Of a DNA stretch of 64,000 bases, positions 44,652 to 52,410 are shown piece after piece. Within the stretch, counting starts at the first letter, position 1, and each line of letters opens with the position of its first letter. The notes below the pieces were generated by a model. The model worked only from the letters and a program-made list of their open reading frames with translations, made no database searches and was not told the DNA's origin. The stretch spans positions 1 through 64,000 of the forward strand of contig JAFZKT010000086.1 of the NCBI GenBank assembly GCA_017553545.1. The letters run 5' to 3'. Position numbers and translations under genes: made by a program. This stretch comes from Bacteroidales bacterium (GTDB lineage: Bacteria; Bacteroidota; Bacteroidia; Bacteroidales; UBA932).

Positions 44652-46486
44652 TTCTTTCTGGTACATACAAACTCTCCGCTGATTTCTACTTTGACAACAT
44701 TGTTTAACCCGGGATTCTCGGCATAACCCGACAGAAGGGCTGTAGCCGTATCGGGCCCCGTCCTGGTAAAACAGTATGTTTCAACCATTTTTAGATTCGA
44801 ATAATACGGGTGTGGCTCCGTATAGACCATGATGGCCTGACCGGATTCATTTACCGAGTAATCATATATGTAACCGTCGCCCCGCTCAGTGTATCCGGAA
44901 CTGATACTCTTAAATGACACTTCTTCCTCAATTTCACTTGGGGTACTCCCCCAATAATACACGCCCTTCAATACCCACACTGTATTATCCCAAGAGGATT
45001 GCTCTTGTAAGACTTGTAACTCGTACTTTTTAATCTCTCCGTAGTAGTTCTTTGACTCAAGTATTATTACTCCAGACCTATCATTCGTTGTCCGTCCTAC
45101 AGAGATATATAATGCAGATGTGCTCTTTTGGCATTTGCACCAGGAGGGGCTTGCTAGGATTTGCCAACTTATGCCATCTCCCATAGAAATGTTTGACGCT
45201 AGATTGCCACCACTATAGTTAAAGACAAAACTGCCTGGAGAGTACTCAAATCTGGTCCCTTTCGTGTAGAAGGACTTTGCGCCACTCTCCCACTTGCCCC
45301 GCAGCGTTTTAACATAAGCCCTTACCGTGTAGGACGTTGATGGCTCAAGGGATATCTTAACTGGAGATAAGTCTTCTGAAGGTATTGTCCACGATTTCGA
45401 ACGGCTTGTAACTGAAAACCCTCTCTCAATAATCGTCATATCAACCGTGTTTACTCCTGGGATATATGCGAATGACCCCTTTATTACGGCCGTGGTTTCA
45501 TCTATATTGTCGACTTCAACGGTTACGCTGTAAGGAATAGAATTGTCAAATCTGTTTCTCTGGGCATTATTGATACTTGAAGATAGCGACCTGGTAATCG
45601 ACGACCATTCTGAGGTCTTATTCTCGGCCTTATTGTCGGATATTTGCGAGCCGTAAACTTCAAGTACACCCTCCACGAATAGTTGGGTCATTGTGGACAA
45701 GGCGTTTGATGCCGGCAGCGCTTGAATCGGAGAGAGAGCAATCTTCCAGAGCATATCCCGTTCAACGAATTCATAATACTCATCTGCAGCATCTTGTTGT
45801 GCTTCTCTGTCAACGTTTTCATATAGGGATACCGTTCCGGCTGCCGTGGCAAAACGTAAGAAATAGCGAGTGAATACCCCCAGCCCAGTGAAAAAGTCCT
45901 GCTGGTTGGCCCATTTCTCCATTGTTTCACCCGTGAAAGTCTTCTTATAGATGTCGGCAAAACTGTCCATGATAGACCGATTCCATGGATCAATATTCCC
46001 TTTTGTTTGAACGAGGGTGTCTTCAAGTGGCACTGAGCCGGAAACGACATACCCTCCATCCGCTCCCGATATATAACCGTATGTTAACTCTGAGAATTCA
46101 TCAGAACTATCAACGGCCACCACGGGCCCCATGTTTCCCTCAGAATCTATTGAATAATATAGAGGCATGAACATAACACTGTTTTCTGATGCTACAAGAA
46201 CAATCTGAAACCGCTCAATTGCATTAATGTATAGCATAGATGTTATCTCCGGGCATTCTGGATCGTGGAAGAATACCGATAATTCATGCCCGTTTCTAGC
46301 GATTAGATATGGGTCATACCACGACATCTCTTTTACATTGGATGCCAGGGATATCTGCCACTCTTCCACTTTATCTACGACGACATTATTTTCGTGTTCA
46401 TTCCCCTTTGTACAAGAAAGGGAGAAACAAATGGCCGAAATAACAATCCCGGCTACCAACTTAGGCTTCAAGGTGTGTATATACAT
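44648..46486 (-). CDS. Large lipoprotein with FN3-like and BACON-like domains
   Basis: 612 residues from ATG 46486; lipobox SLSC followed by TKGNEHEN. The N-terminal 300 residues are helical and strand-mixed with no recognised motif. About 325-420 is FN3-like (SVTVEVDNIDETTAVIKGSF, then TVRAYVKTLRGKW). About 420-505 reads like a BACON domain (VFNYSGGNLASNISM, W-x-I-L-A-S-P-S-W, then ELQVLQEQ). The last 100 residues form a further beta domain. BACON domains are thought to bind mucin or carbohydrates. First gene of the AT-rich operon, with a long leader. Confidence 0.75.
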   Translation of the reverse strand: MYIHTLKPKLVAGIVISAICFSLSCTKGNEHENNVVVDKVEEWQISLASNVKEMSWYDPYLIARNGHELSVFFHDPECPEITSMLYINAIERFQIVLVASENSVMFMPLYYSIDSEGNMGPVVAVDSSDEFSELTYGYISGADGGYVVSGSVPLEDTLVQTKGNIDPWNRSIMDSFADIYKKTFTGETMEKWANQQDFFTGLGVFTRYFLRFATAAGTVSLYENVDREAQQDAADEYYEFVERDMLWKIALSPIQALPASNALSTMTQLFVEGVLEVYGSQISDNKAENKTSEWSSITRSLSSSINNAQRNRFDNSIPYSVTVEVDNIDETTAVIKGSFAYIPGVNTVDMTIIERGFSVTSRSKSWTIPSEDLSPVKISLEPSTSYTVRAYVKTLRGKWESGAKSFYTKGTRFEYSPGSFVFNYSGGNLASNISMGDGISWQILASPSWCKCQKSTSALYISVGRTTNDRSGVIILESKNYYGEIKKYELQVLQEQSSWDNTVWVLKGVYYWGSTPSEIEEEVSFKSISSGYTERGDGYIYDYSVNESGQAIMVYTEPHPYYSNLKMVETYCFTRTGPDTATALLSGYAENPGLNNVVKVEISGEFVCTRKK

Positions 46487-46728
46487 AAACAAAGAAAGTG
46501 CGGGCCACCGTATCTCTTATTCTGAAACTGGGCTCTGGACGGCCGACGAACGAATAAGAATGGAATGCTCACACTTTCTGCTATACGGTGGGCATCATTC
46601 GCCCAAAATATAGCCAAGGAGGAGCGCTTCACAATTCCCGTTCGAAATGAATTGTCCAGATTCAGCTTCAAGGAATAGCTATACGCTTCTAGTATGTCTT
46701 GATGCAAACAGCATCAACCGCAAAGATA
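46487..46728 (-). promoter_or_regulatory. Promoter and about 230-nt leader of the AT-rich lipoprotein operon
   Basis: TATCTTTG on the minus strand at 46721-46728 lies far from the ATG at 46486, unlike the very short leaders elsewhere. The leader contains an 11-codon ATG ORF starting at 46714 and a longer frame that opens only with TTG (46707) and runs to 46468, overlapping the lipoprotein start. I see no tRNA or known riboswitch in it. Confidence 0.5.
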
Positions 46729-46814
46729 GTTTATTTTATCAGATATTCAAATTCCCCTAAGAAATCATAACAGAAGATTTCGGGCATTTGTTGTATCCGG
46801 AATCATCTTTTTAG

Positions 46815-46822
46815 TATCTTTG
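46815..46822 (+). promoter_or_regulatory. -7 box for radA, leaderless type
   Basis: TATCTTTG, 6 nt before the ATG at 46829. Confidence 0.7.
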
Positions 46823-46828
46823 CGGTGT

Positions 46829-48193
46829 ATGGCAAGCACGAAGACAAAATCCGTGTGGTTCTGCAGCCACTGCGGCAATGAATATTCCAAATGGCTGGGC
46901 CGATGCCCGGCCTGCGGGGAGTGGAACACCCTGGTGGAAAAAGAAGTGGTCACCGGCTCCGGAAAGGGCGCGCGCATGAGCGTACCCGGCGAAGGACGCA
47001 AGCCCCTGCCGCTGAAGGACGTTTCCACCACGCAGGAGGACCGCGTGTCCCTTGGATCGGCCGAGGTGGACCGGCTCCTCGGCGGCGGCATCGTGAAGGG
47101 CTCGCTGGTGCTGATGGGCGGAGAACCCGGCATCGGCAAAAGTACCCTCTCGCTCCAACTGCCGCTGCACAGGCCGGAACTCAAGACGCTGTACGTCACG
47201 GGCGAAGAATCCGTGAAGCAGGTGAAGATGCGGGCCGACAGACTGGGCGGCTCCTGCGACAACTGCCTCATCTACAGCGAGACAGATATGGGCGCCATCC
47301 TCTCCGAAGCGGAAGAAGTGGCCCCGGACCTGATGATAGTGGACTCCGTGCAGACCATGTACTGCCAGCAGGTGGATTCCACCGCCGGCAGCGTGAGCCA
47401 GATCAAGGAAGTGGCCGCACAGCTGCTGCGATTCGCCAAATCCAGCGGCATACCCATTATATTAATAGGTCACATCACCAAGGAAGGCACCATTGCCGGG
47501 CCCAAGATTCTGGAGCACATCGTGGACGTGGTGCTACAGTTCGAAGGGGAGAACCGCGGGGCTTATCGTGTGCTTCGCTCCATCAAGAACCGCTTCGGCT
47601 CCACGTCTGAACTGGCCGTTTTCGAAATGACGGGCTCCGGTTTAAGGGAAGTGGCCAATCCGTCGGAGATGCTCATCCCCATGCACGAGGCAGGTCTCAG
47701 CGGCACGGCCATATCGGCCATGTTGGACGGCAACCGGCCGTTCCTCTTCGAGGTGCAGGCCCTGGTCTCCAGCGCCGTTTACGGGACCGCCCAGCGCAGC
47801 GCCACGGGCTTCGACGTCCGCCGCCTGAATATGCTGCTGGCAGTGCTGGAGCGCCGTGCGGGCTTCAAACTGGGCCAGAAGGACGTGTTCCTGAACATGG
47901 CCGGCGGCCTTCGCATCACGGACCCCGCGTGCGACCTGGCCGTCATCGTCGCCGTCCTTTCCTCCAACTTCGACCTTCCCATATCGGCCGATGTCTGCTT
48001 CGCCGGCGAAGTGGGCCTTTCCGGCGAAATCCGTCCGGTCTCCCAAGCCGCCCGCCGCGCCGTGGAAGCCGCCCGCGTGGGCTTCAAACGCATCTTCGTG
48101 AGCTCCTACACCCACTTCGACCAAAAGCCGGAGGGCATCGAAGTGGTGAAAGTGGCCGACATTCCGGCCCTGGTGCGGGCGCTATTCAAATAG
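46829..48193 (+). CDS. radA: DNA repair protein RadA (Sms)
   Basis: 454 residues from ATG 46829; three upstream codons are rejected because the promoter box is only 6 nt away. The N-terminal C4 zinc finger is CSHCG...CPACG. The RecA-like core has Walker A GGEPGIGKSTL, and the RadA-specific KNRFG motif follows (SIKNRFGSTSE). The C-terminal Lon-like domain ends in VKVADIPALVRALFK. It is a hexameric branch-migration helicase in recombinational repair, cytoplasmic. Confidence 0.97.
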   Translation: MASTKTKSVWFCSHCGNEYSKWLGRCPACGEWNTLVEKEVVTGSGKGARMSVPGEGRKPLPLKDVSTTQEDRVSLGSAEVDRLLGGGIVKGSLVLMGGEPGIGKSTLSLQLPLHRPELKTLYVTGEESVKQVKMRADRLGGSCDNCLIYSETDMGAILSEAEEVAPDLMIVDSVQTMYCQQVDSTAGSVSQIKEVAAQLLRFAKSSGIPIILIGHITKEGTIAGPKILEHIVDVVLQFEGENRGAYRVLRSIKNRFGSTSELAVFEMTGSGLREVANPSEMLIPMHEAGLSGTAISAMLDGNRPFLFEVQALVSSAVYGTAQRSATGFDVRRLNMLLAVLERRAGFKLGQKDVFLNMAGGLRITDPACDLAVIVAVLSSNFDLPISADVCFAGEVGLSGEIRPVSQAARRAVEAARVGFKRIFVSSYTHFDQKPEGIEVVKVADIPALVRALFK

Positions 48194-48256
48194 CCGGATC
48201 CTCTTCGCCATTCTGATCTTCCGGGAAGGGAAGTTCCTCAAAGGAAATACAGGGGG

Positions 48257-48296
48257 CGGAATGACGGAGATTCTTCGCTGCGCGCAGAATGACAAA
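48257..48296. repeat. REP-like sequence between radA and the small-protein gene
   Basis: Two ATGAC-type ends flank a hairpin-forming core (ATTCT, then AGAAT, with a GCGCGC centre) at about 48270-48290. It resembles the GAC-tailed hairpins at 30486, 58749 and 61486. Confidence 0.55.
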
Positions 48297-48306
48297 TATT
48301 TTTTGT

Positions 48307-48314
48307 AACTTTGC
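48307..48314 (+). promoter_or_regulatory. -7 box for the 48334 gene
   Basis: TAACTTTG, about 19 nt before the ATG at 48334, immediately after the REP-like repeat. Confidence 0.65.
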
Positions 48315-48333
48315 AGCGATAATTCGGAAAGAC

Positions 48334-48618
48334 ATGAATCTTAGAGACATTAAGAAAGACATCCAGTATGTGATTGGTGCGTTCGTGGACGACTGCACCC
48401 TGTTCCTGAACGTGAACCCCGGCAAGAACGCGGACGAAATCGCCGGCCTCATCGACAAAGCCGTAGACCTGTATAATGACCTGCGGGACCGCATTGTGGC
48501 CGCCCCCAAAGAGGGTTTGAAGGCCTATTATTACGCGATTCAGAAGGAATTGCTGGAAAAAACCGACGGCCTGTACGACGAACTTGCCGCCGCAGTGAAA
48601 AAAGGACTTGGCAAATAA
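48334..48618 (+). CDS. Small helical cytoplasmic protein
   Basis: 94 residues from ATG 48334 (MNLRDIKKDIQYVIGAF), chosen because the promoter box lies just upstream. It is predicted mostly helical, with no signal peptide or membrane segment. Conserved-looking residues include GAFVDDCTLF and a basic C-terminus (AAAVKKGLGK). Similar short proteins are widespread in Bacteroidales and uncharacterised. It is independent of radA by its own promoter. Confidence 0.75.
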   Translation: MNLRDIKKDIQYVIGAFVDDCTLFLNVNPGKNADEIAGLIDKAVDLYNDLRDRIVAAPKEGLKAYYYAIQKELLEKTDGLYDELAAAVKKGLGK

Positions 48619-48654
48619 ATTCATTTTTTTGTTGCAATAACAATTCAAAATACT

Positions 48655-48662
48655 TATATTTG
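48655..48662 (+). promoter_or_regulatory. -7 box of lipoprotein L1
   Basis: TATATTTG with a TTG 20 bp upstream (48632-48634), and a leader of roughly 50 nt to the ATG at 48717. Confidence 0.65.
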
Positions 48663-48716
48663 CCGCTGATATAGAAATTTTTATACAATTAACCTAATAA
48701 CTTAAACTTAATTACT

Positions 48717-49088
48717 ATGAAAAAAGTTTTAATCGCCCTCGTGGCCGTTGTGCTGTTCGCATCTTGCTCCAGCTCCCCCGTCAAGAAGCTCATCAAACTG
48801 ACGGATGAAGGTCTTGCTCTTCAGGAACAAGTTGAAAAGCTCGACATTGAAAAGGATGCCGACAAGGTCAAAGATCTCGAGGCCAAAGCCGAAAAACTCG
48901 CAAAGGATCTGGAAGCTCTCCAGAAAGAGAACAAGGACTATGAACTGACCGACGGTGACCGCGAAGCCCTCGTGAACTACGCGATTAAGGTCATGGAGAA
49001 GGATGGTGAAAAAGTCTCCGATGACGCGAAGAAAGCTCTCCAGGAAGAGATGGCCAAGTATAAGAAATTCTCAGATATTAGTCTTTAA
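48717..49088 (+). CDS. Small paralogous lipoprotein L1 (array member)
   Basis: 123 residues. Signal MKKVLIALVAVVLFASC is shared, with small changes, by nine genes up to 55334. The mature protein is a helical domain: SPVKKLIKLTDEG, a heptad-like charged stretch, then the family motif KDYELTDGDREAL, and the end KKFSDISL. No acidic surface-export signal follows the Cys, so it may face the periplasm, which is inference. The family has no function I can name. It has its own promoter and terminator. Confidence 0.85.
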   Translation: MKKVLIALVAVVLFASCSSSPVKKLIKLTDEGLALQEQVEKLDIEKDADKVKDLEAKAEKLAKDLEALQKENKDYELTDGDREALVNYAIKVMEKDGEKVSDDAKKALQEEMAKYKKFSDISL

Positions 49089-49110
49089 TTTCTTTTGAGT
49101 CTGAAAATAA

Positions 49111-49144
49111 AAAGGCGGCCACTTTTTGGTGCCGCCTTTTTTTA
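49111..49144 (+). terminator. Terminator after L1
   Basis: GGCGGC/GCCGCC stem with an A-rich 5' and T-rich 3' flank (seven T), 22 nt after the stop. Confidence 0.85.
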
Positions 49145-49204
49145 GCAGAAAACTATTTTTATTAATAACTTAGCATTTTACGATATAATAGACATTTTAC
49201 CACC

Positions 49205-49582
49205 ATGAAAAAAGTATTAATCGCCCTCGCTGCTGTGATGATGTTCGCAGCCTGCTCCAGCTCCCCCGTTGACAAGATCTTCAAACTGTCAGACGAATAC
49301 GAGGCCATTGAAGCCAAGATTGAAAAACTTGATAAAGAAAAGGATGCCGACCAGATCAAGAGTCTTGAGGCAGACAAGCAAAAACTTAAGGATGAAGCCA
49401 AGGCCATTCGGGAAAAGAATAAGGACTATGAGCTGACGGATGCCGATCGCAAAGCTGTCATTAATTATGAGGTTAAAAAATATAAAGAAAGCCATGACGG
49501 TAAAGAGCCCTCTGCCGAGGAAATGAAAATGGCCGAGGAAATGGTTAAGGGCTGGAAGAAAATAGAGGACATCAAACTCTAA
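49205..49582 (+). CDS. Small paralogous lipoprotein L2 (array member)
   Basis: 125 residues; MKKVLIALAAVMMFAAC signal, SSSPVDKIFKLSDEYEAIE, a long charged helix, then KDYELTDADRKAVINYEV and an acidic tail ending KKIEDIKL. It is a paralogue of L1 with a divergent C-terminus (EEMKMAEEMVKGW). Terminated by a hairpin at 49606. Confidence 0.85.
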   Translation: MKKVLIALAAVMMFAACSSSPVDKIFKLSDEYEAIEAKIEKLDKEKDADQIKSLEADKQKLKDEAKAIREKNKDYELTDADRKAVINYEVKKYKESHDGKEPSAEEMKMAEEMVKGWKKIEDIKL

Positions 49583-49605
49583 TCTCTTCTTCATCCTAAT
49601 TATTC

Positions 49606-49634
49606 AAAAGGCAGCCCGGTGGGCTGCCTTTTTG
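49606..49634 (+). terminator. Terminator after L2, merging into the L3 promoter
   Basis: AAAGGCAGCCC/GGGCTGCCTTTTT hairpin; the terminal TTTG also serves as the -33 element of the next promoter (19 bp to TACCTTTA at 49654-49661). Confidence 0.85.
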
Positions 49635-49653
49635 ATTATTGGGTTATTCTGCG

Positions 49654-49661
49654 TACCTTTA
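49654..49661 (+). promoter_or_regulatory. -7 box of L3
   Basis: TACCTTTA with TTTG at 49631-49634 and 19 bp between; the identical arrangement precedes L5 and L8. Confidence 0.65.
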
Positions 49662-49683
49662 CGTCCAAATCCAACTAATAGCC

Positions 49684-50970
49684 ATGAAAAAACTCTTCTT
49701 CGCCCTTGTGGCCGTAATTGTCTTTGCATCCTGCACCGCCTCCCCCGTCAAAAAGCTCATGAAGCTGCATGATGAAATCACTGCCATCCAAGACAAAGGC
49801 GGAGACGAGGACGCACTGGACAAAAAAGTCCGGGAAATCGATAAACTCATCAAAGAAAACAGGAGGTACAAACTGACCGACGACGACCACAAAACGCTCA
49901 ACGACCTGATGGAGAGTCTGGCCGAAAGGACGGATGGTGAGCCCAGCAATGAACTCCTGGCCGATATCGCCGACTGCAAAACCCTCGGGCAAGTTGCCAA
50001 TGCCCTTGACATCGATGAGTTTGAGGACTATGAGACCCTTCACGAATTTGTCAACGGCCTTTTCTGCACGCCTGTCGACAAATTACTCAAATTGTATTAC
50101 ACGATCCGGGACAACAATAAAAAAGCCCAGGATCTTCAAGAAAGAGGAAGGGATGTGGAGGCCGAAAAACTTGAAGAAGAGTGCGAGCAATTAGGGGAGG
50201 AAATGGAAGCATTATATTACGAAATAGAGGACTATAAGCTGACGAGCCATGACCGCAAAGTCCTTAAGGGCTATTTGAAGGATATGGCTGAATCAAGTGG
50301 AGAGTACGTTTCTGACAAGATGCTGGTTAAAGCATTGCGTAAATGTAAGACCCTGGAAGATGTCAGCAATATTTCTTTTTCCTACCTTCGGGAGGAGGAA
50401 TACTACAACGACGATGATTTTTATTATGAAGACGATGAGTACGTCTTTGAGGAGGAGGATGCCGAAGAAGAAGTCGAAGAGGAAGAAGAATCAGTTCCCT
50501 CAATCCCCGTGCTGTCGGACCAGATTGATATCGTGGAAGATGATATCAAGGTGGACGACGACATGTTCATGAGCCTGGAAGACGACGATGCCGCCATCGA
50601 GATTCGGGACTATAAGGAAGCCGTGGCGGAAGAAGAAGTGGAAGAGGAGGCCGTCCCCTTCCAGCTGGCGGAAATAAAACCCTCTTTTAACGGCGGTGAT
50701 GCCAACGAATTCTCCAAATGGGTGAACTCCAGACTGGTCTACCCTGAAATCGCCAAGGAAAACGGCGTGCAGGGTCGTGTGACCTTATCCTTCACCGTGG
50801 AGGCCGACGGCCGTTTGACCAACGTAAGGGTACTCAAGGGCGTGGATGAATCCCTGGACAAGGAGGCCGTCCGCGTAGTGTCCAGCTCCCCCAGATGGAC
50901 CCCCGGCAAACAGCGTGACAAAAATGTGAAGGTTAGCTACACCTTCCCCGTGTACTTTATGCTTCGATAA
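49684..50970 (+). CDS. Paralogous lipoprotein L3 fused to a TonB C-terminal domain
   Basis: 428 residues from ATG 49684. The signal MKKLFFALVAVIVFASC is followed by two family domains, each with the motif (RRYKLTDDDHKTL and EDYKLTSHDRKVL). A strongly acidic Glu/Asp/Tyr-rich linker of about 80 residues (about 245-325) leads to a complete TonB C-terminal domain (about 335-428): WVNSRLVYPEIAKENGVQGRVTLSFTVEADG... ending VSYTFPVYFMLR. It has no transmembrane anchor and no ExbB/ExbD neighbours, so the TonB-like domain probably binds a partner protein rather than energising transport. The first 375 nt are nearly identical to L8. Confidence 0.85.
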   Translation: MKKLFFALVAVIVFASCTASPVKKLMKLHDEITAIQDKGGDEDALDKKVREIDKLIKENRRYKLTDDDHKTLNDLMESLAERTDGEPSNELLADIADCKTLGQVANALDIDEFEDYETLHEFVNGLFCTPVDKLLKLYYTIRDNNKKAQDLQERGRDVEAEKLEEECEQLGEEMEALYYEIEDYKLTSHDRKVLKGYLKDMAESSGEYVSDKMLVKALRKCKTLEDVSNISFSYLREEEYYNDDDFYYEDDEYVFEEEDAEEEVEEEEESVPSIPVLSDQIDIVEDDIKVDDDMFMSLEDDDAAIEIRDYKEAVAEEEVEEEAVPFQLAEIKPSFNGGDANEFSKWVNSRLVYPEIAKENGVQGRVTLSFTVEADGRLTNVRVLKGVDESLDKEAVRVVSSSPRWTPGKQRDKNVKVSYTFPVYFMLR

Positions 50971-51021
50971 GAGATAATCCAAACTACTATTAACCATTTT
51001 TAAACTATAACCTTTTTAATT

Positions 51022-51483
51022 ATGAAAAAAGTATTGATCGCTCTCACCGCTGTGGCCCTGATCGCCGCCACCGCTTCCTGCAAGTGCAACAACAACGCTC
51101 CCGCCGAAGGCGAGAACGCAGAAGCCGTTACGAGCCCCCAAGGCGATAACGAAGACGAGGACGCTGAAGCCATTTCGAAACCTATCAAGAAGTTGCTTAA
51201 ACTTACGGATAAGGCTCTCGAACTTTCGGAAAAAGCAGCCAAACTTGACATTGAAAAGGATACCGACAAGTTCGAAGAACTCGCGGCCAAAGCCGAAAAA
51301 CTCCAGGAGGAATTAAAGGCCCTTCAGGAAAAATATGAGGATTATGAACTGACCGATGCCGACCGCGAAGCCCTCAAGGATTACATGAAGAAAATGGGGA
51401 AGAAGATTGGAGAAGACCCGTCTGATGAAGATCTGAAAGAGGTTGATGATTACAAGAAGTTCTCAGATATTGGTCTATTTTAA
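51022..51483 (+). CDS. Small paralogous lipoprotein L4 (array member)
   Basis: 153 residues; signal MKKVLIALTAVALIAATASC, then a second Cys (CKC) and an Ala/Glu/Pro-rich linker (NNNAPAEGENAEAV) before the helical domain. The family motif is EDYELTDADREALKDY, and the end reads KKFSDIGLF. The 5' leader and first codons are nearly identical to those of L7 (53023). No promoter box is evident, so it may be read through from L3. Confidence 0.85.
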   Translation: MKKVLIALTAVALIAATASCKCNNNAPAEGENAEAVTSPQGDNEDEDAEAISKPIKKLLKLTDKALELSEKAAKLDIEKDTDKFEELAAKAEKLQEELKALQEKYEDYELTDADREALKDYMKKMGKKIGEDPSDEDLKEVDDYKKFSDIGLF

Positions 51484-51506
51484 TCTCATTTGACTCCGAA
51501 CATAAA

Positions 51507-51540
51507 AGAGGTTGACTCAAAAGTGAGTTGACCTCTATTT
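51507..51540 (+). terminator. Terminator after L4
   Basis: AGAGGT...ACCTCT stem with an inner ACTC/GAGT pairing, followed by ATTTTG, 24 nt after the stop. Confidence 0.7.
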
Positions 51541-51602
51541 TGATATGAGGGAGGGGTATGGGGTGCCGGGGGGACTCCGTTTCGCTTCACTCCGGCCCCA
51601 TA

Positions 51603-51758
51603 TGGACGAGGTATACTTATCATCTGGACCAGGTCCACTTTTATCCCTTGGACCAGGTCCAGCAGGTATAGCTTCCAGGCCCTTCTATGGCACAATCGGT
51701 GGACCAGGTCCAGCCACTAAAATGGGACCTCGTCCAAAAATGGGGTGGACCAGGTCCA
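51603..51758. repeat. Cluster of TGGACCWGGTCCA palindromes between two terminators
   Basis: Perfect 13-bp copies at 51625-51637, 51649-51661, 51700-51712 and 51746-51758, plus degenerate copies at 51603-51615 and 51724-51736. The 51649-51758 part is homologous to 32577-32708, including the spacer TATGGCA and the ACCTCGTCCA half-site. The 51484-51863 gap holds L4's terminator, this cluster, a second terminator and the L5 promoter, with no gene. Confidence 0.9.
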
Positions 51759-51768
51759 AACAGGCACA

Positions 51769-51816
51769 CAAAAAGAGACTGGCCTAGTCAATTGACTATT
51801 TAGTCGGCCTCTTTTT
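51769..51816 (+). terminator. Second terminator-like hairpin before L5
   Basis: AAAAAGAG...CTCTTTTT outer stem with the inner palindrome TAGTCAATTGACTA; the T-run ending TTTG (51814-51817) doubles as the L5 -33 element. Confidence 0.7.
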
Positions 51817-51836
51817 GATTGTTTGTTTTTTCTGCG

Positions 51837-51844
51837 TACCTTTA
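51837..51844 (+). promoter_or_regulatory. -7 box of L5
   Basis: TACCTTTA, 19 bp after TTTG at 51814-51817 and 19 nt before the ATG at 51864. Confidence 0.6.
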
Positions 51845-51863
51845 TGCCCTAAAACTAACAGCC

Positions 51864-52355
51864 ATGAAAAAAGTATTAATTGCCCTCGCAGCTGTGGCTT
51901 TGATTGCCGCCGCTACTTCCTGCAAGTGCAACAATAACGCTCCCGCTCCCCCCGTCAATGACAAAGAAGTTGCAGCCGTCGGGGATAAGGGAGCCTCTTT
52001 GGTTTCCAGTAAGCAGAAAAAAGCCACCGATATCAAGGAGACAGAGGTTCAGAATCCCCTTGAACAGTTCATCAAGTTGTTTGAAGAAACCTGCATGATT
52101 GCCGTTAAAGCACAGAAACTGCTGGATGAGGGCAAGAATGAAGAAGCGACCAATCTCGCCCAAGAAATAAAGAGTAAGGCCGATGAACTCCAGAAGGTAT
52201 TCGACGAAAACAAAAATTATAAGCTGACGGACCGCGACCGCGAGGCCCTCAAGGCTTGCATGAAAAGAGTCGGCAAACAGGTGGGCGACGAGCCGTCTGA
52301 AAAAGAGATTGAAGATGTGGATCATTACATAACCCTTGGGGACATTAATCTCTAA
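51864..52355 (+). CDS. Small paralogous lipoprotein L5 (array member)
   Basis: 163 residues from ATG 51864; the signal MKKVLIALAAVALIAAATSC is nearly that of L4, with a CKC start and a Pro-rich linker. The helical domain lacks the SPVKKLI-type opening and instead has PLEQFIKLFEETC. The motif is KNYKLTDRDREALKACM, and the end reads YITLGDINL. An extra Cys in the opening helix (EETC) and one after the motif (KACM) could form a disulfide, unlike its neighbours. Confidence 0.85.
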   Translation: MKKVLIALAAVALIAAATSCKCNNNAPAPPVNDKEVAAVGDKGASLVSSKQKKATDIKETEVQNPLEQFIKLFEETCMIAVKAQKLLDEGKNEEATNLAQEIKSKADELQKVFDENKNYKLTDRDREALKACMKRVGKQVGDEPSEKEIEDVDHYITLGDINL

Positions 52356-52410
52356 TGTTTTGGCATATCTTCCTATTTACTAATCTTTGACATAATAACC
52401 ATTTCCCGCC

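Noticed and set aside
46468..46707. 79-codon minus-strand ORF in the leader of the AT-rich operon
   Set aside because: It has no ATG (TTG start only) and no recognised domain; kept only as part of the leader finding.
51545..51787. 80-codon plus-strand ORF with GPGP repeats
   Set aside because: It spans the palindrome cluster between two terminators and has no promoter or plausible product; DNA homology to 32577-32708 explains the similarity.
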